From Daldinia sp. FL1419 (taxonomy: Eukaryota > Ascomycota > Sordariomycetes > Xylariales > Hypoxylaceae): a stretch of 64,000 nucleotides of DNA. The notes beneath the pieces are model-generated. The model did not search any database. It was not told where the DNA came from and saw only the letters and a list, made by a program, of their open reading frames with translations. Below, one piece after another: positions 11,009 to 22,128 of this stretch (positions are counted from its first letter, which is position 1; every line of letters begins with the position of its first letter). The DNA lies in assembly GCA_025201765.1 (NCBI GenBank), contig MU623415.1, positions 113,201 through 177,200 on the forward strand, in the 5' to 3' direction. Made by a program: the position numbers and the translations under genes.

Positions 11009-12076
11009 TCATAGATTTATAGCACACTTGTATAATGGACTGCCTTTGATGTAAATAATATCCTGCATAGTTTTATTAGTACATCAATAAGCCAGTTAAG
11101 AAAATAAATAATTTATAGCTTACCGTCATTCCCTCCCAACCAAACCAGCTCAAGATCCAGGCAATAGTTGAGGTGGGACCGTGCCAAATGACGGGCTTCA
11201 CGGTGCGCTTGAGTAGCTCATTAACCACCTTGGTCGCATAGGCCTCGGGAAGTATATAATTAACCTGTTTCAGCACTCGAAGGAGACTTAGCAACCCTTT
11301 TTTTTCTCTTTTTTCTTTTTTTTTCTTTGGGGCAATTAACCCAAGGTCGAATATGGTATGCAAGATATATCTAAAGAATCAAAAGTAAAGGGATATGGTT
11401 ACGACTTACTCTCTCGACCCTCAATGTACTCCCGCATCGGCTGATACGGACTGTCCTCCGGTAATTCCGTCGGGGCCGCATTAGCGAAGAGTCCGGTTTC
11501 GACGCCACCCGTCTTGACGGTCACAACACGAATTCCCAACGGCGCTAATTCTGGGCGGATAGTTCCTCCGAGAACGTCCAGAGCCGCCTTTGAGGCATTA
11601 TAGATGCTGAAAAAGGCTGGCTTGAGCTCGGCGTTGACGCTGCCGATATTTGCTACTAGTGCGGTTTCCGAGTTACTGCCGTCGCCGTTTTTCCTGGCGG
11701 CGACGGCGGCGGCCGTGAGTAACGGGAGGAAAGCCTGGGTCACGGCGAATACGCCGATTACGTTGACGTCCAGCACGCGGTGGGCAGCGGCGAGGGAGGT
11801 GTGCGCGAAGGGCATGATGTGCAAGATACCGGCGTTGTTGACCAAGACGTCTAGCTTACCCTCCGTAAACCTAGATACGTGCGATACGGCCTTCTCGATC
11901 GAGTCCTGGGATGTGACGTCCAAGACCGTGATCTCTATGCCGAGGCTCTGCAAATGCGTGGGAGGAATCACATCCGAGGCGATGACACGGTGTCCCAGCA
12001 TGTGGAATTCGGTTGCGAGGGCCGAGCCGATGCCGTACAGGCCGCAACCGGTGATGAAGACAGTTTTGGGAGACAT
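11009..12076 (-). CDS. Short-chain dehydrogenase, AYR1-like
   Basis: A 290-residue classical SDR in three exons: 12076-11410, 11275-11124 and 11062-11009. The phases close. The NAD(P) motif VFITGCGLYGIGSALA is at residues 6-20, then LDVLVNNAGILH (NNAG), a catalytic Ser region NIGSVNAE, and the YNASKAALD Tyr-Lys motif. The sequence resembles the fungal 1-acyl-dihydroxyacetone-phosphate reductase (Ayr1) group, which acts in lipid synthesis, but many SDRs of unknown substrate share this pattern. The start at 12076 puts the Rossmann motif right at the N-terminus, as usual. The last exon of 18 codons is the least certain part; reading on instead would end at 11076. Exon 2 holds the substrate-side helix WHGPTSTIAWILSWFGWEG. 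Confidence 0.82.
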
Positions 12077-12867
12077 TTACCTAAGGTTAGGTAGATTTTA
12101 ATTATTTAGGTTGAGTGATACAGTAGGTGTTGATTAGTTGTAACTCCTTATTAGTTTGTTTGTGGAAATGCGAAGTTGGGAAGTATTAACCTAGGTTAGT
12201 GTGTATAGTGCAAGGATTAGTACCTAGGAGCGCAGCTTCAGTTGTATGAAGAGTAGATTATTGAGCAGTTACAACCGCAAATCAGAAACAGCAATTTTAA
12301 TATCTACTTCCCTAGGTACCTAATTGAAGTCGAATAAATACGGGAAATAATAGCCTTTATCATTTCAAGTCGTTACTGCCCAAAAGATTACATGGTTCCC
12401 AATTGTTGCACAATATACACAATATAAAAGGTACTAACCGGTTAGGTTAAAGCACTTACGTATGTAAGTACCTAGGTATGTTACCTTCATTAATATAAGG
12501 CCTATTTCAATGTTCCATTAGATAACGTGATTACCTAGGTACCTACCTACTTTTCAATATTTCAGTTTTCTTTTCTTTTCTTTTTAATTTCTGTTTTATT
12601 CTTTTATTTTTTTTAGATACTTAAGTAGGTACCTATATTATCGGAATATAAAATCCTTGACTTGATAAATCATCATCTCATAGGTACCTCCCAAACGCAT
12701 TCTCATATCCCATCACTTAACCTAGTACCTTTCAATAGATGCTACCGACATATCATAATGATTAGGTGACCCCTTTGACCCTCTGAGATGTTCACAACGG
12801 CTTACGATTAGCGAGCTAGGTATACGCACGCATATTTATAGATCGTCGTCTCCATCAGCAGAAAACA
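12077..12867. other. Intergenic, dense CCTAGG/AGGTACCT palindromes
   Basis: Between two minus-strand genes. It contains many copies of short palindromic words built from CCTAGG and GGTACC, for example at 12191, 12224, 12312, 12468, 12533, 12627 and 12680. It also contains a CT/T-rich tract at 12560-12615. No gene seen. See the separate finding on this motif. Confidence 0.6.
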
Positions 12868-14292
12868 TCACTCCGAAATGTTCTCTGTGTCATCACAAGA
12901 GTAGAACACTTGCACAAGATTCGCTATGTCGTCGTGTCCATTTTGTCTTGCGTAATCGAGTGGCGTACGGCCGCTAGCATCCTTTGCGTTGATGTCCTGT
13001 GGGCAATACTTATTGTCCATCGCCAGCGTGAGGGCACGTTGATTGACTTGACGCTGTTGGCAGGCCCAATGAAGGTACCCTTGCCCTTTCCCAAGGTGTT
13101 CTCGGCTCAGTTTGTCTCCTAGGAATTCGGCAAGGAACTTGAAGATGGATTTGTCGGGGTGTGTCGCCACCGAAGCAAAGATATTCTCGATTTCCCGAAA
13201 GCGGCCCCGTGCGTTGAGAATATTTATACAAGCCTCTATAACGCTATGCACTTTGCTCATGATCGCTTCGTCCAACGCACCATCCACCCATGTAATATCC
13301 TTTTCCGACTTAAGATTGCGCCTGATAAGTTGCAATGCATTGCGAGGATTTCTACGCATAATGGCACGCTCAAGAGGCGTATTGAAAAATCTTCCGGGGA
13401 GCTCGTTGATACGCGCGCCATGGTTACATAGGATATCTATCACCTCACGATTGTCCTCTCTCCCAACAGCGTGGTGTAGAGGCGTAAACCCTTCTGTATC
13501 CAGTCTGGACGCATCATCTCTGCGTAATAACGTTTCAACAACACGAGGCATGCCCATTCTTGCTGCCAAATGTAAGGATGGATCCGAACCTATCATCCGA
13601 CTAGATTGATCATCTCGTAACTGATGGTGTTGGGCTAGGAGAGCAGCGGCCTCTTCTTGATTGTATCTAATCGCCATATCTAACGGTGTAAATGTATAGA
13701 GGTGAAACGAATCGCGCTGGGGCCTAAAAATGCTTGGATTCTTCCTTTCCTGGCATAGAATATATAAACTATCCATTAGTGCGTCTATAAGACATCCCTC
13801 AGCAATAAGCTCCTCCATAATCTCGATATGCCCGTTCATTGCGGCACGAGTTAGCGCTGTTAAGTCCACCGAGTCCTTCACGTCTAAATACGCGGGAAAA
13901 ATTTCTCGCGATATTCCAATAGCGGCCTTTAGAACTCGTACGTTTCCGCATGACGCCGCCCAGTGTAGAACTGACGACTGGGAACCAGGAAGTCGCGCTG
14001 GCCAATAGTGCGGGTGGTCAACCAGGAGACCACCATGCCATACTGTTTTAATACCTGAAGATTCGATTCTCAATTTCTCACTCATTTCCGCATCCATAAC
14101 GTCTAAGATATTACGGCGAAAAAGAAGCCTTGTGAGAAGCCCTGCAAGCCGGCTGCATGTTTGAATTAGACGAGATATTTCCTGGCATTCGAGATAATCC
14201 CTAGCCATAAGATAGAGAAGCTCGTCTGGGAGCTTCCGGAGGAGGACAGCATCGTCATCTGGTGCGGATGCGTTGGTAAACTGAGTAGACAT
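12868..14292 (-). CDS. F-box and ankyrin repeat protein
   Basis: A 474-residue single-exon protein. Residues about 18-62 (LLRKLPDELLYLMARDYLE... CSRLAGLLTRLLFRRN) look like an F-box, the Skp1-binding segment of SCF ubiquitin ligases. Ankyrin repeats follow. Clear units include VLHWAASCGNVRVLKAAI near 107, DLTALTRAAMNGHIEIMEEL near 141, SLHLAARMGMPRVVETLLRR near 240, GFTPLHHAVGREDNREVIDI near 268, and a last unit GRTPLDYARQNGHDDIANLV near 444. The C-terminus is acidic. The family role, substrate recruitment to a ubiquitin ligase or ankyrin-mediated binding, is general, and the partner cannot be read from sequence. F-box/ankyrin combinations are common and lineage-expanded in filamentous ascomycetes. 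Confidence 0.85.
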   Translation of the reverse strand: MSTQFTNASAPDDDAVLLRKLPDELLYLMARDYLECQEISRLIQTCSRLAGLLTRLLFRRNILDVMDAEMSEKLRIESSGIKTVWHGGLLVDHPHYWPARLPGSQSSVLHWAASCGNVRVLKAAIGISREIFPAYLDVKDSVDLTALTRAAMNGHIEIMEELIAEGCLIDALMDSLYILCQERKNPSIFRPQRDSFHLYTFTPLDMAIRYNQEEAAALLAQHHQLRDDQSSRMIGSDPSLHLAARMGMPRVVETLLRRDDASRLDTEGFTPLHHAVGREDNREVIDILCNHGARINELPGRFFNTPLERAIMRRNPRNALQLIRRNLKSEKDITWVDGALDEAIMSKVHSVIEACINILNARGRFREIENIFASVATHPDKSIFKFLAEFLGDKLSREHLGKGQGYLHWACQQRQVNQRALTLAMDNKYCPQDINAKDASGRTPLDYARQNGHDDIANLVQVFYSCDDTENISE

Positions 14293-15410
14293 GATTCGGA
14301 GGAAAAGTATTTAATCGAGGTTGATTTTAACGGTAGGATAAACGGTAATTTGCTGTTGTTCTGTTTGTGCGTTCCAGTTTCGAACTGCTATTATCTGAGA
14401 TTACTGATTTTGATTAATTTGATGACCTTGGTTTATATTCGAGCAGTGAGAAATGGATAGATATCAGATATAGGATTGGTTAGCGAGATCACAAAGAGGA
14501 AGAAATGGTGAAAAAGCTGTAAGCATTGAACAATCAGGGCATGTTGAAATTTAGAAAATAATAGTTTTGGATTGTTTCTTCCGTTTTTTTAACAATAGAA
14601 AGCAAGAAAAGGACGTAGTCATCTAAGAAGTTGAACCACAGACGTAATGTTTGAAAACTGATTAATATGAAGCTCCTTAGACACTGCCTAGGTAGTTTAC
14701 CCGACGTACATAGTCTGAACTACAGATATGACAAGTCATATATATGATACACTTCTAGAAAGTTGAAGCATCGCGTATTCCACAGGCGCTTTTGGCCAAC
14801 CGTCCGTTATTAGATCTGTTCAACACGTATCAATCCAATATTACTCAACGTATTATCTAAGACCACGAGTATTTTAATGTGTCGTGCTTCTGAATGTGTT
14901 GAAGTAAGTCGTAGTTTATGAGGTAAGTTACTTGTATTATCAAGTCTACCTATCTTAGGAGAATAGGCGAGTATATGTAAGATATATATATATATATATA
15001 AGTCCCGGATGTGGGGCGTAGGTATATCATCCCTGTATACCACCCACATACGTTCCAACAGAATGCGCACTAATGGCCGTTGCATATTACGGTACAATCA
15101 ATGATGTACGAGCAAATGCCAACAATGTCATCGTTGAATGCTTGGGTTCGTAACTGGACCTATCTAAGTGGGTTGCGGATTCGGGCGAAGTCACATCCCG
15201 ACTCGCATGCTGCCTTGACTTCGGCCGACAGATCAAGGAGCAAAAGTACGATGAGCTCAAGACTATGGAGATAACATTTTATATCCGGCAAAACCCGCTC
15301 TTGGAGTATATATACTGGCATGACTGAAACATCATTTCTTGACTTGACTCGACTCTCTGTTATTACGCAGTGGTGAGCGGCCCCCGAGAATAGAAAAACA
15401 TCGGACCAAG
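14293..15410. other. Intergenic with (TA)n repeat
   Basis: A divergent promoter region between the ankyrin gene and a plus-strand SDR. It contains a TA dinucleotide repeat at 14982-15001. Short ORFs here are without coding character. Confidence 0.5.
14982..15001. repeat. (TA)n microsatellite
   Basis: About ten alternating AT/TA units, directly visible in the spacer upstream of the SDR at 15411. Confidence 0.85.
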
Positions 15411-16349
15411 ATGGCTTCGGAAATTTCTCCAGATAGGAAATTGACATGGCTCATCACAGGCTGCTCCTCGGGGTTTGGCCTTGCGCTAACGCGACTCGCT
15501 CAAGCTAACGGCCACAAGGTTATTGCTACATCTCGTAACCCCGGCCGTACACCGGAGCTGGTAGAAGAAATCACTAAGAAAGGAGGCGAATGGATTAGAT
15601 TGAACCAAGACGAACAAGACTGCGGCCGTGTCGTCGAAGATGTCGAAGCTCGGGGGATAGCGATCGACATCTTGGTTAATTCTGCGGGTATCGGGATGAC
15701 GGGCCCCGCCGAATGCTTCAGCGAAGAAGAGGTTCGCCAGGTTATGGAGACGAATTTCTTTGGGCCGTATCGCCTGATGCGCGCGGCGGCGCCTTATATG
15801 CGCAAGAGGCGCTCGGGTATGATAGTCAACTTCAGCAGTGGTTCTGGAATGGAAGCCGTGCAGTCTCTCGGTGTTTACGGTGCTTCCAAAGCGGCTCTGG
15901 ATGGTAAGTATGCCCGTGTCCTGGGGAGCTACCCGCGAAACTAATAGTCCCAAGGCATAACAAAAACGTTGCACAAGGAGATGCAAGATTTCAACGTCCG
16001 CGTTCTATTACTTTACTTGGGAGCTTTTAATACTCCTATGGTTACTAGGACAGGGGCGATATGTAAGTCTATCGATCCTGATTATAGCGGGACGACGACG
16101 GAGAAATTCTTCATCGCATTAAGCACAGGGAACTTTGCTGTCCATGGCGACCACGTCAAAGCAACTCAAGCCATATACGATGTAGTGATGGGCCAGGGTG
16201 TGGGCCAAGGCCGCGAAAAGGAAATGATTCTACCGCTGGGGAGAGATATGGCAACGAGGGTTAAGGAAAATAGAGATCGATTCGACCATATGATGGAGGT
16301 ATTCGGAGAGATTTGTAATAATGTTAACGTTGACGATGGCCCTGAATAG
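15411..16349 (+). CDS. Short-chain dehydrogenase/reductase
   Basis: A 295-residue classical SDR with exons 15411-15903 and 15955-16349, separated by a 51-base intron (GTAAGT ... CAAG). The phases close. The cofactor motif is WLITGCSSGFGLALT at residues 13-27, then DILVNSAGIGMTGP, FSSGSGMEAVQSLGVYGASK with the catalytic Ser and the Tyr-x-x-x-Lys pair, and a substrate-side C-terminus. Many fungal enzymes of this oxidoreductase group modify small secondary metabolites, but the substrate is unknown here. It is read in the same direction as the FAD monooxygenase 600 bases downstream, which could mean a joint pathway. Co-regulation is inference only. Confidence 0.88.
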
Positions 16350-16952
16350 GTACTGTAGGGGCAACATCGTGATCACGAGATAAATTACATTCAACTACTT
16401 CATGGTTGCTACTTGAGTTCTAAGGTTTGCGTTGACTCTTTGATGAGAACCCCCCGACATTGGTTGATGTTAAAGTAGAAACGCGCAACAAAGAGAACTC
16501 GAGGTCTAGACCTGGACCTAGGGTATCAATAAAGGAGGTGCCTATATAGTAAACATATCTGATTTGAATTAATGTCTTACCTGCAATCTAAATACAAATA
16601 ATTTCCGACTATTTTCACTTACACGTTGACAGCATAGTAACACACACTAGAGTTCGTGGCTATTCATTATATTATAATCCAGTCTTACTATATCTTATCA
16701 AATCAAATGCATGAGCGAGTGGCGAGGTGTAATCAATATGGCATCTGCCGTTCAATACGACTAGTTCGATGTGACGTTAAGTCCGGCACATTCCATATTG
16801 GTTGCCCTCCGGGTAATTCAGAAGACGTACGTTCGTCGGCCAACGGGGTCAAAGGGTTTACTTTAATTGATACAAATTGCCAAATGCTCTGGCAGAGGAT
16901 ATCGCCAACAACTTTAGTCTGGTCGAAGTATCGGTTTTAACTATCGACCATC
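16350..16952. other. Intergenic, promoter region of the FAD monooxygenase
   Basis: A 600-base spacer between two same-direction genes. A 94-codon ORF at 16656-16940 has no family resemblance and is not supported. No repeat or RNA gene seen. Confidence 0.5.
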
Positions 16953-18321
16953 ATGGCTATCCCTTCAACTGAGCAGTCGGCGGAGGGCCAGGGGTCGAAA
17001 AAGCTACACTTTATAATTGTGAGTACGGCTAAATAATCCGACGGATATCAGCATTAACTGAATCTGCAAGGTCGGAGGATCCCTCGGTGGCCTTGCGACT
17101 GGTCTTGCGTTAAAAGCGCTCGGTCATGATACTACGATACTAGAGCGCAACCCCGCACCGTTACTTCAGGATCAAGGAGCAGGAATCGTAGCAGGCGGAG
17201 ATACGCTCGCGCTTTTCAACCGATATAATCGATGCGACCGACCGTTTGCCGTTCGTTCGGATAGGAGACAGTATCTTGACAGGGCCGGCGATATAGTGCA
17301 CAAGGAGGAAACGGTGCAGTATATGACTTCTTGGGACTTGGCGTACTACCTCATGCGAGCCAATTACGATGGCATCGAGAGTCCGTACGCCAATGTGCCC
17401 GAGCCGGCGCAAGGGCACGGCAAAGCGACGCATCTCCATGATCGACAGGTCATAAGTTTCATCAAGGAGGGCGACGGCATTCGGGTATACTGGAAATCTA
17501 GTAAGGGGGAAGAAGGAAACATATTTGGCGACATTCTTGTCGGAGCCGATGGACCGAGCTCAACAGTACGCAAGATTCTCGAACCTAATATCGAGAGGAA
17601 ATATGCCGGCTATTGCGCTCTTCGTGGGACAGTGATTGAGTCCGAAGCCAGCGAGTCCGCAAGAGAGGCGTTCAGTCACCGGTTTACGTTCTTCCACTCT
17701 CCCGGGATCCAGATCCTAGCATATTTAATCCCGGGCAAAGACGGGACCATAGAGCCGGGCCAACGTCTCATTAACTTCGTGTACTATACCAATTTCCCCG
17801 AAGGTTCAGCGGAGTTCGAGGAAATCATGACGGATAAGGATGGACGACGCCGACAGATCACTATTCCGCCAGGTGCGATTAATCCCGACGCCTGGGAGAA
17901 ACAACGGGAACTCGCACGTGAAAGGCTTCCGCCTCAGTTCGCAGAGATAGTCCGCGGAACCAAGAAGCCCTTCGTGCAAGCCGTGACGGACGTACTCACC
18001 CCGCAGAACGAGTACTTGGACGGTAAAGTCGTTCTAATAGGCGACGCACTTGCCGGATTCAGACCCCACACTGTCGCATCTACTTCTCAGGCTGCCTTCG
18101 ACGCGATGATATATGCCGACTACGTCGCCGGAAAGATATCTAGGGAGGAGTGGAAGAAGGAGACGATAGGCTTCGCGAGGTATATGCATAAGAGGGGAGT
18201 GGATATGGGCATAAGAAGTCAATATCAGGATCTTCCACTAAATGAACACATCAACGATCGTAATCGGGCGTCTGTGCCGCGGGAGCAAGAGGTGCTGCCC
18301 GAATGGGCGACGGTGATATAA
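16953..18321 (+). CDS. FAD-dependent aromatic-type monooxygenase
   Basis: A 438-residue flavoprotein monooxygenase with exons 16953-17018 and 17071-18321; the 52-base intron falls inside the dinucleotide-binding motif. Spliced, the N-terminus reads LHFIIVGGSLGGLATGLAL (GxGxxG, FAD), followed by the acidic end of beta-2 at ILERNP. The DG motif is DILVGADGPSSTVRK near residue 200, and the second FAD motif is KVVLIGDALAGFRPHTVAS near 360. This is the group A (salicylate hydroxylase/2,6-dihydroxypyridine hydroxylase) architecture, which inserts one oxygen into aromatic or similar rings using NAD(P)H. The FRPHTV block resembles the 2,6-dihydroxypyridine-hydroxylase-like subgroup. No membrane tail is visible. 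A start at the first ATG of the downstream exon would remove the FAD motif, which supports the spliced start. Confidence 0.87.
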
Positions 18322-18483
18322 GTGTTATTTTATGCATCAAGTACATATATACAAGCGCATCTATCTATCATACTTCTTACTCATATCCTACAAGTTCATC
18401 CATAGTCCCTTATGATATCTAATTGACCTTCTCTCGTGCCCCGCGAACGTGGCCGATTAAAAAAGGGGTGAGCTCTCACCCTT

Positions 18484-19366
18484 TTACCATCTTACAGTAG
18501 GTTGTCCATCCGAGCTATCAGCCGGGCCGATGCGCTCGCAAGACTCGTAATCCCCCATCCTAAACTGTCCCCACGAATTCCTCTGCGCCGGATCGCACTT
18601 CTCCCACGCGATTTTGAAGTCCGCCGTCAGAGCCGATCCAACAGGTCGGCCGAAAACACCGCTTCCGGTCTTCGAGAACCCTTCCTTGGTCAGGTAGGCT
18701 TGGAACTGAAATTGCACCTGCATCTTATCGTCGTACGAGTATTCCTGGCCGATGAAGCAGGGCGACCAGGCTAGTTTGTCGTTTCGGATGTCGACTTTGA
18801 AGTCCTTATCGTAGGCGCCCGTAGCGCCGAAGTCTACGATTTTTTCCGGGATGTCCATCTAGTTATTGGAATACGACAGCGCGTTAGAAGTGCGATCAGG
18901 GGCGAAGCGGTTTCGTAACGATCGGACTTACCAGATATGAGCCAGAGGCATTCTTGATTGTAGGTTGATCAATCTCCCCGTTATTCTTTAGATGCTCCCA
19001 CTGAAAGTACGAATTGGCCGCGAAGCTGTGAACCCGTGCGCCCCCCGCTAGTTTTGCGTGTCCCGTGTACGAGACGTCCGAAAAGGCGAAGCGCCATCCT
19101 TGGGGGAAAGCGCCGAGCTCAATGGACATGACACATATCGCGGCCTCCGAGTCGTACGGGTCAGCCGGAGTAACGCTAGCCCTCATGTCGGCAAAGTCGA
19201 ACTTCAAGTTATCGGCTTTTAGTGCGAGGCTCATACTTGTCGCGGAAAAGCAGCCGCCTGAGTTGGCCCCACGGATGCCGAGGATGGTCGGGATGGTCGG
19301 GGGCGCGGACTGCGCGACTGCGAGGCTAGTCGCAGCTAAAGAGGATAAGATGGATGCCCCTTTCAT
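18484..19366 (-). CDS. Secreted protein, DUF4360-like
   Basis: A 269-residue protein with exons 19366-18932 and 18858-18484; the 73-base intron is phase 0. It starts with a signal peptide (MKGASILSSLAATSLAVAQS). The mature part begins near IRGANSGGCFSATSMSLALK and has spaced Cys (SGGC, AAICVMSIELG, AWSPCFIG, WEKCDPA, YESCERIG). The pattern IELGAFPQGWRFAFSDVSYT with a beta-rich body recalls the secreted fungal DUF4360 family, whose function is unknown. It converges on the FAD monooxygenase, whose stop is 160 bases away. A role as a cell-surface or effector-type protein is speculation. The Cys number is even enough for several disulphides. Confidence 0.75.
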
Positions 19367-22128
19367 CGCGGATACTCGTGAATGTTTCTCAGGAAGCCAG
19401 GTTCATGCTAGATTCCAAGGTCTCCGCCTGCGTCAAGCAAGACTCCAGCCGATATAGCTATCAATGGACAGTGATCAGATTTAAAGGAGGTGTTGGCAGC
19501 TACTGCTTTTCCTAGAAGACACGATAGATGTATGCCCAAGAGCGTTTAGCACGCAATGGTCTCCATATCGGCACATACTAGGCTGTAAGCGGATAATTTC
19601 GAGAAAGGCAGAAGGTAATAGGGATAGCATTGTAATATTAACCGGTCGAGATCAGAATGTGCGACGGAAATGAACCGTCATTTCCTCCATATATCTGTTT
19701 ACATTGACTTCCCTACCGACTACATGGTGCCGGATAAAATCAGCAATGCCGATTATGCAACTCGAGACTTATAAATACTACTATAATAAGACTCCGGTCG
19801 TTAGGATATGAAATAAGACGGTCATAACGTCAATACTGTTAAAATTTATTTATGTGCAGGAATCTTAGACGTCTTCATCTAACTACACCTTATAAGAAAT
19901 CTGCTTTATATATGATAGTAATTAGCTCCTCGGCGGGTACCAGCCGTTGACAAAACAAGACTTTTAGTACCGATCATAATCAGGGATTTACAAGCAACTC
20001 CTATCATCAACGATCACTAGTAAATATTTCCTCGAATCTACCCTAATTTCTTTTCCTTTCTCTTTTTTTCATCAGACTTAGGTTAATGGTATACTATAGA
20101 ACTGATATTCGCTTGGTTACAAGTCGTACGAACGTGGGGAGGGAGGAGTATCCGGACATAGCCGAGACTATCAGCGAATTTCTATTCTTATAGGCTGGGA
20201 AGGGAGCTCATAATATTTGGTAGTGGTAATAGCGTGTAGTTGCTTGAGTTTGTAATCTCAATAGTATCTTGTTGTGGGCATGATCGTTGAGTTTTATAAC
20301 ATCTTGAACACAGCCTCGCCTACGCCTGTTGTCTAAATGCCCGCGCTGAATATTGGTAAGTCCTAGGCATAATTTACAATAATACTCTTTGGTTGTCGAA
20401 AATGCAACCTTGCACGGCATTGATCAATTCGGGGTCTATACGACCGTATTCTTGTCTGATAGCCTCGATATAATTACCTAGGTACTATAGGTACCTCGAA
20501 CAATGCGACCACCACCAGAAAATATCATCGCGCGCCTAAAACCACGCTTCTAAGCTATTGGCGATGAAATCTGTTCAACGGCCTTAGCCGAAATCAAGGC
20601 TGATTTTAGATAAAAACTTTACTTGAAGATAAAAGCATACCCTCAAGCTCACACTGACTTACAAATTAACAAATTGCAGACTACCAATCTATTAATTATA
20701 GGGCGGTTGAGTTTATACCGTGACTAAAGTGACGATAATTCATGGAAAGCCCCTCGTTTCCAAGTTCTATAGGGGGGGGATACTCGAAGCCACTTCAAGA
20801 GCAGTTACCTTAGCGATGCCACCCATATGCGAGTCACCAGCGCGTAATTTAAGATATAGCACCATTTTTCCGATATTTCTATCGCCGAACTAGATAATAT
20901 CAGTGTTCATAGTTCTAATAGCCAGCGAACCTTTCATAACAGCTTTACTCTACTCTGTCTTCGTCGAACATCCGTCGCGTTGCAGCAACAAGGATTAGAT
21001 GGGTTTTGAGACATAGGGGGAGCGAGGTTCTGAACAAAAAGTCCAAGTAATTCGTACTTAAAATTATAGCTATGCTCTCATAAAAAGAATCTATGCTTCC
21101 CTTTCTTATATTTTACGAGTTAATTATCGTAATACCCCCGTGGGGCTAGCATAATGTGAACGATAGAAGGGGATCTACGTGCAAGGTAACCCGGACGGCG
21201 ACGCCCAATCTTTGAACCCACTCGCTGGGCCCATTCCCTGTAGGAAGATCCGTAGATCCTTGTAAGCAACTCCTCTACTCCATCCTCATTCCTCACAACT
21301 CCATGATAAGATTCCTGCCGAAACAACCACCCAGCGTTCCTTGCACAGAAGGAAAGCACTTATAGTGCTGAGCTTGAACATGGTAATAGGGCTATCCACC
21401 GCACAACCTTTTGGGTGCTATTCCACGCTTACATGTGTGTTGACGACCTAAACTGGGCTTATGCACCAAAAGCCGACATAGTAACAAGCTTCTACGCGCT
21501 AAAAGCTTATTATCCCCTCGATAGGGAGGTCGGCTCGGCGCATCTACCGAATTCATAGAAAGCGCCCGGCGACGCGACACCTTCATGCGGCGGGGCCAGG
21601 GTACCGGCAAAGAAGCGGCAGCGCGCCTAGAGACCCTGATCGGCATTGGCTCCCGTGCGTTTCAACGCAATCTGTAGAGTCACATCGCTCCCAGCCCCTA
21701 GCGCGCTGTAATAGCACGGGGCGCTGACCACTTTCGCCCGCGCAACGCCCACTAAGATCTTATCTAATGACAATCCGCCCCAATACGGGCTACCAGACCG
21801 TACGATATAGATTCGAGGCGACTCCCCTTACCAGACTTCCCCCCGAGGTGGAGTCCCTACGCTCGGCCGACGAACTGATTACTATGTTGTACTAAGTCGT
21901 CTATAAGGCCCGGTGTATGATGCGGCATCCCCAGTCTTTCCCCCGTCCCCTATTTCATGAGGCTACCTTGGCGTTTCGGGCCTTGTCCGCAAGTCATGCC
22001 TAGTACTTGTTTCCGCACAACTCTCGTCGCACTAGCTACCTCATAGACTTGCATATAGACATGTTGGTGTCTCGCCGTTAAGCTTACTCGGTCAGTCAAC
22101 CATCGGTCTAAGCCGTCATATTGACAAG
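19367..22128. other. Long intergenic spacer, no gene seen
   Basis: 2.7 kb without a supported gene. It lies between divergent genes and so holds two promoters. The part from 21400 to 21700 is richer in G+C than the rest and has overlapping ORFs on the minus strand, but without motifs. A pair of AGGTACC-type motifs lies at 20477-20496. A decayed gene cannot be excluded. Confidence 0.45.

Noticed and set aside
21120..21646. Two minus-strand ORFs in a GC-richer patch
   Set aside because: Arg-rich frames from composition; no family similarity and no continuous model could be assembled.
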